A stretch of DNA of 64,000 bases from DATCZB01 sp035513215 (GCA_035513215.1 DATKCK010000028.1:1-64000), one strand, 5' to 3'. Numbered from the stretch's first letter, positions 1-9,892 are shown. Program-made: numbers and translations. Notes: generated from the sequence alone by a model not told the origin.

Positions 1-136
1 ACGGTAAACTCAGCAGATTCCGGCACAATCGCGCGGAATCGGGCCGGTAGTCGAGTTCCTCGAAATCGGTCAAGGCTTGCGCCTCCGTTGGCGGTGAATC
101 AGCATTGTCTCAAACCGGTATGAGCGACTCCAGCCG

Positions 137-2407
137 ATGACGCGGCCCCTGGTTTCATTCCGTTGCGCGTGCCTGCCGTTCTTATCGGCGGCACTCACTG
201 CCTGCGGACCCAGCGGCCCGGGGCCCGAACCCGCAACGACGGCGCCGACTGCCGCCTATATCGGCAGCGAAGCCTGCGGCGCATGTCACGCCGCCGAAGC
301 CGAGGCATGGAACCGCTCGCATCATTACCTCGCGATGCAGGAAGCGAGAGCGGAGACGATACTCGGGGATTTTTCGGCCGCGACGTTCGAGCAAGACGGC
401 ACGCAATCGGCTTTCGAGCAGAGCGGTGAGGCGTTCCTCGTCCGATCCAATGCAGCCAGCGGCGAGCCGGCCGAGTTCCCGGTCGCCTACACCTTCGGTT
501 TCGAGCCGCTGCAACAATACCTGCTCGAGATGCCGGATGGACGGCTGCAGGCTTTCACCGCCGCCTGGGACGCGCGGCCCGAGACCGCCGACGGGCAGCG
601 ATGGTTCGACCTGCACGCCGGCGAGACGATCGAAAGCGACGATCCGCTGCACTGGACGGGCTTGCTCTACAACTGGAACGGCAATTGTGCCGAGTGCCAC
701 TCCACCGGCGTCATCAAGGGATACGACGCCGAGAGCGACACGTATTCGACGCGCCTGTCCGAGGTCAACGTCGGCTGCGAGGCATGCCACGGACCGGGAT
801 CGAATCATGCGGCGTCGCCGTCCGGGCAGGGCCTGGTTCTCGCGACCGTCCCGCGCGCCTGGGCCGTGCCGGCCGGCGGCGCTATCGCGGAGCGCGTGCC
901 GCCGGTCGACGACGAAGCGCGAGCCGAGCTCGAGGTTTGCGCCGGTTGCCACTCGCGCCGCGGTCAGCTCACGGATGCGTCCGAACCCGGAGATCCGTAC
1001 CTCGACGGATTCCGTCCGGCCCTGCTGACCGATCCGCTCTATCACGCCGACGGGCAGATCCAAGACGAGGTTTTCGTCTACGGGTCGTTCCTGCAAAGCC
1101 GCATGCACGCGGCCGGCGTGACCTGCAGCGACTGCCACGAGCCGCACTCGGGCAACCTGCGCGCCGACGGCAACGCCGTCTGCGGCCAGTGCCATCTCGC
1201 ATCAGAGTTCGACACGCGCGAGCATCATCGGCACGAGCCCGGCGCACCGGGCTCGCGCTGCGTCGGTTGCCACATGCCGGCCGAGACTTACATGGTCGTC
1301 GACCCGCGACGCGATCACAGCTTTCGCGTCCCGCGACCCGATCTCACCGTGACGCTCGGCACGCCGAACGCCTGTGCCGACTGTCATCAGGGATCCGCCG
1401 AATGGGCGGCCGGGCGCGTGGCCGAGTGGTTCCCCGAGGGGCGAAGCGGCGAGTTCCACTATGCCGAGGCGCTTGCGGCCGGCCGGCGCTGGTCGGCCGA
1501 TCGGCGGGAGCTCTTGTCGCGCGTCGTCGTCGATGCCGGGATGCCGGCGATCGTTCGCGCCACGGCGATGTCGCTTCTCGGCCAGCAACTCGACGACGCC
1601 ACACTCCCCGTGCTGCGATCTGCGATCGACAGCAGCGAGCCGCTGCTCGAGCTCGCCGCGATCGACGCGCTGGCCGGCCTGCCCGCGGCAGCGCGTCCGG
1701 ATCTCGGCCAGCGCTTTCTGACCAGCGGGCCGCTCGCGCTTCGCGTTGCGGCCGCCCTGTCCCTGCTGCCCGCCCGCGAGGCGCTCAGCCCGCGCCGGCA
1801 GGCCGATCTCGATGCGGCGCTCGCCGAGCTCGACGCCGTGCATCGCTTCAACGCCGATCGTCCCGAGGGCCTGATCGCGCGCGCCGGCCTCGAGCTCGCG
1901 CTCGGCCGGCCGACCGAAGCCGAAGCGACGCTGAGTCTCGCGATCGAGCGCGCGCCCGCGTTCACGGCCGCCTACGTCAATCTCGCCGACCTCTACCGCG
2001 CGCTCGGCCGTGAACCCGACGCCGAAAGGACTCTGAGGGAAGGTCTCGCGATCGTGCCCGACGATGCCGGCCTGCTCCATGCGCTCGGGCTTTCGCTCGT
2101 CCGCGCCGGCCGCGACGACGAAGCCCTGCCGCTGCTCGAGCGCGCGGCTGGGCTCGATCCCGACCAGCCGCACTATGCTTACGTCTACGGTGTCGCGCTG
2201 AATACGCTAGCCGGCCCCGCGGCGGCACTCGAGGCGCTCGCGGGCACACACGAGCGATTTCCCGGTCACGCCGACACGCTCGTCGCGCTCGCGACCATTC
2301 ATCGCGATGCCGGCAATTCGGACGAGGCGCTGCGCTACGCGACCTTGCTCGAAGCCGTATCGCCGGCCAGTTCGCGGGCGCGGGGGCTCATCGAATCCTT
2401 GCGCTAG
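137..2407 (+). CDS. Octaheme cytochrome c lipoprotein with C-terminal TPRs
   Basis: Predicted 756-residue exported electron-transfer protein. The N-terminus has a hydrophobic stretch ending in LTAC (lipobox, Cys23), so it is probably lipid-anchored. Eight CxxCH heme sites are visible, starting near residues 47, 184, 214, 268, 330, 349, 375 and 413. The C-terminal third, from about residue 560, is helical with TPR-like repeats. Families of this layout are annotated as TPR-containing multiheme cytochromes; the electron donor and acceptor cannot be read from sequence. The adjacent formate dehydrogenase is soluble and NAD-linked, so a direct link is not implied. The ATG overlaps a short upstream stop and no clear ribosome site is seen. 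Confidence 0.85.
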   Translation: MTRPLVSFRCACLPFLSAALTACGPSGPGPEPATTAPTAAYIGSEACGACHAAEAEAWNRSHHYLAMQEARAETILGDFSAATFEQDGTQSAFEQSGEAFLVRSNAASGEPAEFPVAYTFGFEPLQQYLLEMPDGRLQAFTAAWDARPETADGQRWFDLHAGETIESDDPLHWTGLLYNWNGNCAECHSTGVIKGYDAESDTYSTRLSEVNVGCEACHGPGSNHAASPSGQGLVLATVPRAWAVPAGGAIAERVPPVDDEARAELEVCAGCHSRRGQLTDASEPGDPYLDGFRPALLTDPLYHADGQIQDEVFVYGSFLQSRMHAAGVTCSDCHEPHSGNLRADGNAVCGQCHLASEFDTREHHRHEPGAPGSRCVGCHMPAETYMVVDPRRDHSFRVPRPDLTVTLGTPNACADCHQGSAEWAAGRVAEWFPEGRSGEFHYAEALAAGRRWSADRRELLSRVVVDAGMPAIVRATAMSLLGQQLDDATLPVLRSAIDSSEPLLELAAIDALAGLPAAARPDLGQRFLTSGPLALRVAAALSLLPAREALSPRRQADLDAALAELDAVHRFNADRPEGLIARAGLELALGRPTEAEATLSLAIERAPAFTAAYVNLADLYRALGREPDAERTLREGLAIVPDDAGLLHALGLSLVRAGRDDEALPLLERAAGLDPDQPHYAYVYGVALNTLAGPAAALEALAGTHERFPGHADTLVALATIHRDAGNSDEALRYATLLEAVSPASSRARGLIESLR

Positions 2408-2473
2408 CTTTCACTTCGATGTCGCCGGACGCGCCGTCGACGATTTCGCGCTTTCAGGCGTTGCCGGGCTCGG

Positions 2474-3397
2474 CTAAAGACGGATTCGATCGGACCGGGC
2501 GTAAACGTTGAACCCGTCGCTCTTGAGGAATCCGATCAGCGTGATCCCGAACTCCCGGGCCAGCTCGACTGCCAGAGACGACGGCGCACCGACCGCGGCA
2601 ACGATCGGACAGCCGGCCATCATGGCTTTCTGCATGAGCTCGAAGCTCGCGCGCCCGCTCAGGATGATGCCGTGCCTGGCGAGCGGCAAAGCGTCGTCCA
2701 TCAGACGGCCGCCGATCAGCTTGTCGAGCGCGTTATGCCGGCCGACATCCTCGCGCACGGCGATGACCTTGCCGTCGACGTCGAAGAGCCCCGAGGCATG
2801 CAGGCCGCCCGTCTCCTCGAAAACGGCCTGATCGGATATCAGCGCCTTGGGAAGGCCGCCGAGCACGCGGCGCTCGACCGAGAAGTCATTGGATGCAATA
2901 TCGAATCGCCCCTGTATCGCAACGGCATCGAGCGACGCCTTGCCGCAAACGCCGCAGCTCGAGGATGTATAGAAATGGCGCTCGAGGCGATCGAGCTCGA
3001 CTCTGACGCCGGCCGCAAGCTCGACGCGAACGACGTTGATCAGCCCGTTCGGCGCCGGCGGCCCGCAGGGCCGCGCGATCAGGATATCGGCCGAGCGGCG
3101 GACGATGCCTTCGGAATACAGAAAACCGAGTGCCAGCTCCTCGTCGTTGCCGGGCGTTCGCATCGTGATCGAGATGCTGCGCTCGATCCGCGTGCCGTCC
3201 CCGCCGTCGAGATCGAGCCGGATCTCGAGCGGCTCCTCCGTCGCGACAACGTCGTCCGTGGCGACAACGTCCGTGGCGATGACGGTGTCGTCGGCTGCGA
3301 CGATGGCCTCACCGGCATCGCGGATACCGCCGCCGACGCGGTTGATGGCAACGCGCTTGAGACTCGGACGTCGCGCGAGTTCCGCTAGGTCGGCCAC
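2474..3397 (-). CDS. fdhD: Formate dehydrogenase accessory sulfurtransferase FdhD (FdsC)
   Basis: 307 residues. FdhD-type proteins transfer sulfur from a cysteine desulfurase to the molybdenum cofactor before it is inserted into formate dehydrogenase. The diagnostic loop SSSCGVCGKAS, with the CxxC pair, is present, as are the C-terminal GRASFELMQKA and GAPSSLAVELA segments typical of the family. An unusual N-terminal tract is rich in Val, Ala, Thr and Asp (about residues 28-55). It is the last gene of the fds operon and overlaps the preceding oxidase gene by 13 bases, so it is probably co-translated. Its role is to activate the FdsA subunit encoded upstream. Confidence 0.93.
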   Translation of the reverse strand: MADLAELARRPSLKRVAINRVGGGIRDAGEAIVAADDTVIATDVVATDDVVATEEPLEIRLDLDGGDGTRIERSISITMRTPGNDEELALGFLYSEGIVRRSADILIARPCGPPAPNGLINVVRVELAAGVRVELDRLERHFYTSSSCGVCGKASLDAVAIQGRFDIASNDFSVERRVLGGLPKALISDQAVFEETGGLHASGLFDVDGKVIAVREDVGRHNALDKLIGGRLMDDALPLARHGIILSGRASFELMQKAMMAGCPIVAAVGAPSSLAVELAREFGITLIGFLKSDGFNVYARSDRIRL

Positions 3398-4557
3398 GCA
3401 TCACCTACCCGGCGCAGCATCCCCTCGTTCAGATCCGACAGTCTGGCACATCCGACGAGCGCCATGTCGCGCTCGAGCTCGGTGCGCAGAATCTCGAGCG
3501 CGCGTGTCGCGCCGGCCTCGCCGCCGGCCCCGAGCCCGTAGAGATAGGGGCGTCCGGCCGAGCAGGCCGTGGCGCCGAGCGCGATGGCCTTCAGTATGTG
3601 CACGCCGCGGCGAATGCCGCCGTCGACGATGATTTCCATCTCTCCGCCGACCTGATCGACGACCTCGCGCAGCACGTCGAACGGCGCCGGCGAGAAATCG
3701 AGCTGACGGCCGCCGTGATTCGACAGCATGACGGCCGTCGCGCCCACCTGGCGCGCGCGCTTAGCGTCCTCGCCCGTCATGATGCCCTTGATGGCAAACG
3801 GACCGCCCCACTCACCGATCATCCATTCAGCGTCGTCCCAGGTCACGCTGCGGTCGAGCTGATTGTTCAGATACTCGATGATGCCGCCGAGCTTGTCGCT
3901 GCCGGGCGGCGGGCGGTGGGCGACGTTGGCCATATCGATCTTCGGCGAGGTCAGATGACGATAGACCCAGGCCGGATGCATCGCGATGTCGATCAAGCTC
4001 ATAAGCGACAGCTTCGGGGGCACCGTCATGCCCGTGACGATATCGCGCTCGCGGTTGCCCGAGACCGCGACATCGACGGTGAGCTGAAGCGCCTTGAATC
4101 CCGACTCCCTGGCGCGCTGAAAGAACTCGCGCGTCAGGCCCCTGTCCTTCAGCACGTAGACCTGGAAAGCCTTCGGGCCGTCGCTGAGCTTCGCGACTTC
4201 CTCGATGCTCATCGACGAGAAGCTCGACAGAGAGTACAGCGTGCCCGCGGCCTTTGCCGCGCGGACGACGGCCCGCTCGCCTTCGTAGTGAAACAGCCGC
4301 GACAGAGCCGTCGGCGAACAGAAGAACGGCCACTCTATCGGTGCGCCGAAGACGCTCGTCGACATGTCGATATGGGCGACGTCGACGAGAGCGCGCGGCC
4401 GGAACTCCCACGAATCGAATGCCGTCGTATTGCGCCTGAGCGTCCATTCCTCGTCGGCGCCACCGTCGATGTAATGAAACATCGGCGCGGGCAGCTTCTT
4501 CTGCGCGAGCTTGCGCAGCTCAGCGATGTTGTAGGCGCGCTGGACGCGGGATCGCAT
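3385..4557 (-). CDS. FMN-dependent alpha-hydroxy-acid dehydrogenase (L-lactate dehydrogenase-like)
   Basis: 390-residue TIM-barrel flavoenzyme of the glycolate oxidase/LldD family. Visible signatures are the N-terminal YIDGGADEEWT, the FMN-binding PTALSRLFHYEGE, the catalytic SNHGGRQLD and the phosphate-binding DGGIRRGVHILKA followed by GRPYLYGLG. The family oxidises 2-hydroxy acids such as lactate, glycolate or mandelate to 2-oxo acids. The exact substrate is not readable here. The gene sits between fdsD and fdhD in the formate dehydrogenase operon, 15 bases after fdsD, which suggests joint expression with C1 or organic-acid oxidation. Confidence 0.88.
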   Translation of the reverse strand: MRSRVQRAYNIAELRKLAQKKLPAPMFHYIDGGADEEWTLRRNTTAFDSWEFRPRALVDVAHIDMSTSVFGAPIEWPFFCSPTALSRLFHYEGERAVVRAAKAAGTLYSLSSFSSMSIEEVAKLSDGPKAFQVYVLKDRGLTREFFQRARESGFKALQLTVDVAVSGNRERDIVTGMTVPPKLSLMSLIDIAMHPAWVYRHLTSPKIDMANVAHRPPPGSDKLGGIIEYLNNQLDRSVTWDDAEWMIGEWGGPFAIKGIMTGEDAKRARQVGATAVMLSNHGGRQLDFSPAPFDVLREVVDQVGGEMEIIVDGGIRRGVHILKAIALGATACSAGRPYLYGLGAGGEAGATRALEILRTELERDMALVGCARLSDLNEGMLRRVGDAWPT

Positions 4558-4572
4558 GGCTGCGACCCCGCC

Positions 4573-4809
4573 TCAGGCGGGCTGGCCGATCGTCTCGGCC
4601 AGGGCTCTCACGGCGTCGTCGGCGATATCGTTGAGCCCGCCTTTCCCGCTTTGCCGGTGCTCGACGATCGCCCGCTTCATGTCGGGCGTCCAGAAGCGCG
4701 TCAGGTGGTCGCTGACGCCGGCGACGGCCTTGTCCCTCTTGCCGTAGTCGAAGTTGTCGGCGATCTGGTTCGCCATGCGAACCAGCTTGTTCGTCCCGTC
4801 GCTGCCCAC
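4573..4809 (-). CDS. fdsD: NAD-dependent formate dehydrogenase delta subunit FdsD
   Basis: 78 residues, matching the small FdsD subunit of soluble Fds-type formate dehydrogenases. The core VRMANQIADNF and the later HLTRFWTPDMKRAI are characteristic. FdsD is not catalytic; it is needed for activity and is thought to help maturation or complex stability. It follows fdsA by 7 bases. The start at 4809 is GTG; an internal ATG 11 codons later is an alternative that would still keep the conserved core. Confidence 0.9.
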   Translation of the reverse strand: MGSDGTNKLVRMANQIADNFDYGKRDKAVAGVSDHLTRFWTPDMKRAIVEHRQSGKGGLNDIADDAVRALAETIGQPA

Positions 4810-4816
4810 GGCGGAC

Positions 4817-7687
4817 CTAGCTCACGGGCAGCGGCCGGCGGGCGCGCTCGAGCAGGTCGATCTGCTCGTCGGTGAAGGCTTCGAATTTGCGCTGCCAGTC
4901 CGATAGCTTGCTGACCTTGAAGGCCTGGACCGCCGTCACCTTGTACTCGGGGCAGTTCGTCGCCCAGTCGGAATTGTCCGTCGTGACGACGTTCGCGCCC
5001 GATTCCGGATGGTGGAAGGTCGTGTAGACGACCCCCGGCTGGACGCGATCCGTGATGACGGCCCGCAGCACCGTCTCGCCGGCGCGGCTTTGCAGGCCGA
5101 CCCAGTCGCCTTCCTCGATGCCGCGCTGCTCGGCATCGTGCGGATGCATCTCGAGCACGTCCTCGTTGTGCCAGCCCAGGTTTGCCGTGCGCCGCGTCTG
5201 CGCGCCGACGTTGTACTGGCTCAGTATCCGGCCGGTCGTCAAGAGCAGCGGGTACTTGCTCGTCGAACGCTCGTCGGTCGGGACGTACGGCGTCACGCGG
5301 AAAAGCCCCTTGCCGCGCACGAACTCTTCGACGTGCATCGTCGGCGTGCCGAACTCGGCCTCGTCGTTGCAGGGCCACTGGATGCTGCCGAGCTTATCGA
5401 GCTTCTCGAAGCTCACGCCCTTGAAGGTCGGCGTCAACCGCGCGATCTCGTCCATGATCTCGCTCGGATGCGAGTAGCTCATGTCGTAGCCCATCGCCTT
5501 TGCAAGGCCCATCGTCGCCTGCCAGTCCTCGAGCTCGGCCATCGGCTCCATGACCTTGCGCACGGGCGAGATCCGGCGCTCGGCATTCGTGAACGTGCCG
5601 TTCTTCTCGAGGAACGAAGAGCCCGGGAGGAAGACGTGGGCGAACTTCGCCGTCTCGTTCAGGAAAAGATCCTGCACGATCATGCACTCGAGCGACGACA
5701 GCGCCGCCTCGACGTGCTGCGTATCCGGATCCGACTGCGCGACGTCCTCGCCCTGCACGTAAAGGCCCTTGAAGCGGCCGGCGACGGCGGCGTCGAACAT
5801 GTTCGGAATTCTCAAACCGGGATCGGGCTGGATCTCGACGCCCCAGTCGTCGCCGAAGAGCTTGCGAACGGCCGCGTCCGAGACGTGGCGATAGCCCGGC
5901 AGCTCGTGCGGGAAAGAGCCCATGTCGCAGGATCCCTGGACGTTGTTCTGGCCGCGCAGCGGATTGACGCCGACGCCTTCGCGGCCGAGGTTGCCCGTCG
6001 CCATCGCGAGGTTCGCGATGCCCATGACCATCGTCGAGCCCTGGCTGTGCTCGGAGACGCCGAGCCCGTAGTAAATCGCGGCGTTAGGCGCAGCGGCGTA
6101 AAGCCTCGCCGCGGCGCGGGCGGTCTCGGCCGGCACGCCCGTTTCCTGCTCGACGTTCTCCGGGGAATTGCGCTCCTCGAGAATAAAATTGCGCCAGTCC
6201 TCGTAAGCCTCGAGATCGCAGCGCTGCTCGATGAACGACTTGTCCTCAAGCCCCTCGCTGAGCACGACGTGCGCGAGCGCGTTGATGATCGCGACGTTGG
6301 TCCCGGGCCGAAGCCCGAGGTGATACTCGGCCTTGACGTGCGGCGACCTGACGAGGTCGATTGCGCGCGGATCGACGACGATCAGCCCGGCGCCCTCGCG
6401 CAGGCGCCGCTTCATCTGCGAGGCGAACACCGGGTGCGCGTCGGTCGGGTTCGCGCCGATGACCATGATGACGTCGGCCTTCATGACCGAGTCGAAGTTC
6501 TGCGTGCCGGCCGATTCGCCGAGCGTCGTCTTGAGCCCGTATCCGGTCGGCGAGTGGCAGACACGGGCGCAGGTATCGACGTTGTTGTTGCCGAAGGCCG
6601 CGCGGACGAGCTTCTGCACGAGATAGGTCTCCTCGTTCGTGCAGCGCGACGACGTGATGCCGCCGATCGAGCCCGGGCCGTATTTCGCCTGAATGCCCTT
6701 GAGCTTCTTCGCAGCGAACTCGAAGGCCTCGTCCCAGCTCACTTCCTGCCACGGATCGTGGATCGACTCGCGGATCATCGGCTTCGTGATGCGATCCTTG
6801 TGGGTCGCGTAGCCGAAGGCGAAGCGGCCCTTGACGCAGGAATGGCCGTGATTGGCGCCGCCGTCCTTATTCGGAATCATCTTGACGACCTTGCCGCCCT
6901 TCATCTCGGCGCGAAACGAGCAGCCGACGCCGCAATAGGCGCAGGTCGTGATCGCGTAATGCTCGGGTTGGCCCATCTCGATCAGCGAATTCTCGGTCAG
7001 CGTCGCCGTCGGACAGGCTTGAATGCAGGCGCCGCAGGACACGCATTCGGAATCAATGAAAGGCTGATCCTGGCTTGCGGCCACCTTCGATTCGAAGCCG
7101 CGGCCGTCGATCGTCAGCGCGAACGTGCCCTGCACCTCCTCGCAGGCCCGGACGCAGCGCGAGCAGACGATGCACTTCGACGGGTCGAACGTGAAATACG
7201 GGTTCGATCTGTCCTTCTCGGCATCGAGGTGGTTCTCGCCCTCGTAGCCGTAGCGAACCTCGCGCAGACCGACACTGCCTGCCATGTCCTGAAGCTCGCA
7301 GTCGCCGTTCGTCGGGCAGGTCAGGCAGTCGAGCGGATGGTCGGAGATATAAAGCTCCATGACGTTGCGCCTGATACTGGCGAGCCGGTTCGTCTCGGTC
7401 GTCACGACCATGCCTTCGCGAACCTCGGTCGTGCACGAGGCCGGCAGGCCCTTGGCGCCCTCGATCTCGACGAGGCAAAGCCGGCACGAGCCGAAAGCTT
7501 TCTGGCTGTCCGTCGCGCAGAGCTTCGGGATATTGATGCCCGCCTCGGCGGCGGCTCTTAGGACCGTCGTGCCTTTCGGCACGGCGATCGTCTCGCCGTC
7601 GATCTCGAGAGTAACCTGCTCCGTCGATTGCGATTCCGGCGTGCCGAAATCCCGCTCCCTCGCGTAGGGTTTGTAATCAGCCCTCAT
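4817..7687 (-). CDS. fdsA: NAD-dependent formate dehydrogenase catalytic alpha subunit FdsA
   Basis: 956 residues, the molybdenum/bis-MGD subunit that oxidises formate to CO2. The N-terminus is a NuoG-like [2Fe-2S] domain (Cys57, Cys68, Cys71 and Cys85 region), followed by a His/Cys cluster region (about residues 117-130). Two ferredoxin-type motifs follow, CIVCSRCVRAC and CVSCGACIQAC (about residues 172-225), then the CAYCGVGC cluster site near 249. The presumed Mo-ligating cysteine is Cys377 in RVCHSPTGYG, so this is the cysteine form and not the selenocysteine form. The C-terminal molybdopterin dinucleotide-binding domain is complete. It lies 22 bases after fdsB in the fds operon. Confidence 0.96.
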   Translation of the reverse strand: MRADYKPYARERDFGTPESQSTEQVTLEIDGETIAVPKGTTVLRAAAEAGINIPKLCATDSQKAFGSCRLCLVEIEGAKGLPASCTTEVREGMVVTTETNRLASIRRNVMELYISDHPLDCLTCPTNGDCELQDMAGSVGLREVRYGYEGENHLDAEKDRSNPYFTFDPSKCIVCSRCVRACEEVQGTFALTIDGRGFESKVAASQDQPFIDSECVSCGACIQACPTATLTENSLIEMGQPEHYAITTCAYCGVGCSFRAEMKGGKVVKMIPNKDGGANHGHSCVKGRFAFGYATHKDRITKPMIRESIHDPWQEVSWDEAFEFAAKKLKGIQAKYGPGSIGGITSSRCTNEETYLVQKLVRAAFGNNNVDTCARVCHSPTGYGLKTTLGESAGTQNFDSVMKADVIMVIGANPTDAHPVFASQMKRRLREGAGLIVVDPRAIDLVRSPHVKAEYHLGLRPGTNVAIINALAHVVLSEGLEDKSFIEQRCDLEAYEDWRNFILEERNSPENVEQETGVPAETARAAARLYAAAPNAAIYYGLGVSEHSQGSTMVMGIANLAMATGNLGREGVGVNPLRGQNNVQGSCDMGSFPHELPGYRHVSDAAVRKLFGDDWGVEIQPDPGLRIPNMFDAAVAGRFKGLYVQGEDVAQSDPDTQHVEAALSSLECMIVQDLFLNETAKFAHVFLPGSSFLEKNGTFTNAERRISPVRKVMEPMAELEDWQATMGLAKAMGYDMSYSHPSEIMDEIARLTPTFKGVSFEKLDKLGSIQWPCNDEAEFGTPTMHVEEFVRGKGLFRVTPYVPTDERSTSKYPLLLTTGRILSQYNVGAQTRRTANLGWHNEDVLEMHPHDAEQRGIEEGDWVGLQSRAGETVLRAVITDRVQPGVVYTTFHHPESGANVVTTDNSDWATNCPEYKVTAVQAFKVSKLSDWQRKFEAFTDEQIDLLERARRPLPVS

Positions 7688-7709
7688 CCTGACTCTCCCT
7701 CCGGGCCCC

Positions 7710-9260
7710 TCAGTGCCGCGGGCCCAGATCCTCCGGAAAATGATCCATCACGCTCAGGACGGGAAACGGCGCCATCCCGCCCAGGGCGCAAAGCGATCCG
7801 TCGACCATTGTGCCGCACAAATCGCGCAAAAGCGTGAGATTCGCCTCGGTTTCGATGCCGGCCCGGATCTTGTCGATGACCTCGACGCCGCGCACGGCGC
7901 CGATCCGGCACGGCGTGCACTTGCCGCACGATTCGATCGCGCAGAACTCCATCGCGAACCGGGCCTGCTCGCCCATGTCGACCGTGTCGTCGAAAACGAC
8001 GAGCCCGCCATGACCGACCATGGCGCCGACGGCCGCGAACGCCTCGTAATCGATCGCGGTGTCGAACCTGGACGGATGGACATAAGCACCGAGCGGACCG
8101 CCGGCCTGAACGGCGCGGATCGGCCGGCCCGTGGCGCTGCCGCCGCCGAAATCGTAGAGAAGCTCGCGCAGCGTCTTGCCGAAGGCGATCTCGACGAGCC
8201 CGCCCTGCCTGACGTTGCCGGCGAGCTGCACGGTCAGCGTGCCGCGCGAGCGGCCGACGCCGTAGTCCTTGTAATGCTCCGCTCCCCTGTCGAGGATGAT
8301 CGGGACGCTAGCGAGCGAGATGACGTTGTTGACGACGGTCGGTCGGCCGAAGAGCCCCTTGATCGCCGGCAGCGGCGGGCGAAAGCGAATCATGCCCCGC
8401 TTGCCTTCGAGACTTTCGAGCAGCGAGGTTTCCTCACCGCAGATATAGGCGCCGGCGGCCTCGCGCACCTCGAGGTCGAATGCGCGCTCGCCGCCCAAGA
8501 CGCTGTCGCCGAGCAGGCCCGCGGCTTTCGCGGTCTCGATCGCCGACTGCATCGTTCTGATCGACTGCGGGTACTCGGCGCGGACGTAGACGTAGCCCTT
8601 CGTCGCGCCGACGGCGAGCCCGGCGATCGTCATGCCTTCGATCAGGACGAACGGGTCGGACTCCATGATCATGCGATCGGCAAAGGTTCCGGAATCGCCT
8701 TCGTCGGCATTGCAGACGACGTACTTCTGATCGGCCTCGGTCTGAAGCACCGTGTTCCACTTGATGCCAGTCGGAAACGCCGCGCCGCCCCGGCCGCGGA
8801 GCCCTGAGTCGGTGACGGCCCTGACGATGGCCTCGCCCGTCATGCCGACGGCGTTCTGAAGTCCCCGATAGCCGCCGTGGGCCCGGTAATCGTCCAGCGA
8901 GAGCGGATCGACGATTCCGACGCGCGCCATCGTCAGGCGCGACTGCGCGGCGAGGTACGGAATGGCCTCGGTCGCGCCGAGCGATTTCGGATGGCTGCCG
9001 CCGGTCAGGAAATCGGCGTCGAAGAGGCCTGCGGCGTCACCGGGCTCGATCGGGCCGTAGGCCAGACGCTCGCCGTCGACCTCGACCTCGAGCATCGGCT
9101 CGAGCCAGTAGAGCCCGCGCGAGCCGTTGCGGACGATGTCGACGGCGAGACCGCGTGCCTCGGCCTCGGCGCCGATCGCCTCGGCAACGAGATCGGCGCC
9201 GAGCGAGCGGGCCGTCGTATCGGACGGAACGAACACGCGAACGGAATCGGACCGGCTCAT
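7710..9260 (-). CDS. fdsB: NAD-dependent formate dehydrogenase beta subunit FdsB (NuoF-like)
   Basis: 516 residues, the diaphorase subunit that passes electrons from the FeS chain to FMN and NAD+. The NADH/FMN site GLRGRGGAAFPTGIKW is present in the middle of the protein. The C-terminal [4Fe-4S] ligands are C445, C448 and C451 (SCGKCTPCR) with C491 in SLCALGG. The first 110 residues form the smaller N-terminal domain seen in Fds and Hox diaphorases. It starts 13 bases after the fdsG stop, so it is second in the operon. Confidence 0.95.
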   Translation of the reverse strand: MSRSDSVRVFVPSDTTARSLGADLVAEAIGAEAEARGLAVDIVRNGSRGLYWLEPMLEVEVDGERLAYGPIEPGDAAGLFDADFLTGGSHPKSLGATEAIPYLAAQSRLTMARVGIVDPLSLDDYRAHGGYRGLQNAVGMTGEAIVRAVTDSGLRGRGGAAFPTGIKWNTVLQTEADQKYVVCNADEGDSGTFADRMIMESDPFVLIEGMTIAGLAVGATKGYVYVRAEYPQSIRTMQSAIETAKAAGLLGDSVLGGERAFDLEVREAAGAYICGEETSLLESLEGKRGMIRFRPPLPAIKGLFGRPTVVNNVISLASVPIILDRGAEHYKDYGVGRSRGTLTVQLAGNVRQGGLVEIAFGKTLRELLYDFGGGSATGRPIRAVQAGGPLGAYVHPSRFDTAIDYEAFAAVGAMVGHGGLVVFDDTVDMGEQARFAMEFCAIESCGKCTPCRIGAVRGVEVIDKIRAGIETEANLTLLRDLCGTMVDGSLCALGGMAPFPVLSVMDHFPEDLGPRH

Positions 9261-9273
9261 GGACAGCCCCCGC

Positions 9274-9753
9274 TCAGCCCAGAAGCTCGTCGATGCGATC
9301 GGTGCTGACGCGGCCGTACACAGTCTCGTCGATCATGATGGCCGGCGAACAGGCGCAGTTCCCGAGGCAATAGACGGGCTCGAGGCTGAAGCGGCCGTCG
9401 GCCGTCGTCTCGTGGAAATCGACGTTGAGCTTCTGCTTGACGTGCGCCTCGAGCGCGCGGGCTCCCATCGCCTGGCAGGCCTCGGCGCGGCAGAGGTACA
9501 GGATCTGCCTGCCGGGGGCCTCGGTCCGGAAAAAGTGATAGAAGCTGATGACGCCGTGGACCTCGGCACGGGACAGATTGAGCCCCGCCGCGATACTCGG
9601 CACGGCCTCGTTCGGGACGTAACCGAGCCGATCCTGAATCGCGTGGAGCAGCGGCAGCAGCGCGCCGGGCCTCGCGCCATGCTCACGGATGATGGCCTCG
9701 ATCGCGGCCTTTTGAGGGTACCTTTCGGGTTGTTGCAGCGGCTTGGTGTCCAT
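9274..9753 (-). CDS. fdsG: NAD-dependent formate dehydrogenase gamma subunit FdsG (NuoE-like)
   Basis: 159 residues, a thioredoxin-fold [2Fe-2S] subunit homologous to NuoE. All four cluster ligands are visible: Cys88 and Cys93 (CxxxxC) and Cys129 and Cys133 (CxxxC). The N-terminal helical domain has the usual [15 protein letters not shown] segment. It is the first gene of the leftward fdsGBAD-oxidase-fdhD operon. A TATACT hexamer on the minus strand at 9781-9786 is a candidate -10 element, which would leave a leader of roughly 20 bases. Confidence 0.95.
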   Translation of the reverse strand: MDTKPLQQPERYPQKAAIEAIIREHGARPGALLPLLHAIQDRLGYVPNEAVPSIAAGLNLSRAEVHGVISFYHFFRTEAPGRQILYLCRAEACQAMGARALEAHVKQKLNVDFHETTADGRFSLEPVYCLGNCACSPAIMIDETVYGRVSTDRIDELLG

Positions 9754-9892
9754 TCCGGCCTCGTTCAGGCTCGACCCATTAGTATAACCGTGCAGCCGGC
9801 GCGGTTTCGAACGCCCGGATGTGGCCTGCCGCTGTGGCGACGGGGCAACACGGAGACCGGTTCCATCTTTAGGTCATCAGGAAACTTTGCCC

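Noticed and set aside
5009..7561. 850-codon open frame on the plus strand opposite fdsA
   Set aside because: It is the antisense shadow of a gene with all FdsA motifs; high G+C leaves few stops. No recognisable domain in the translation.
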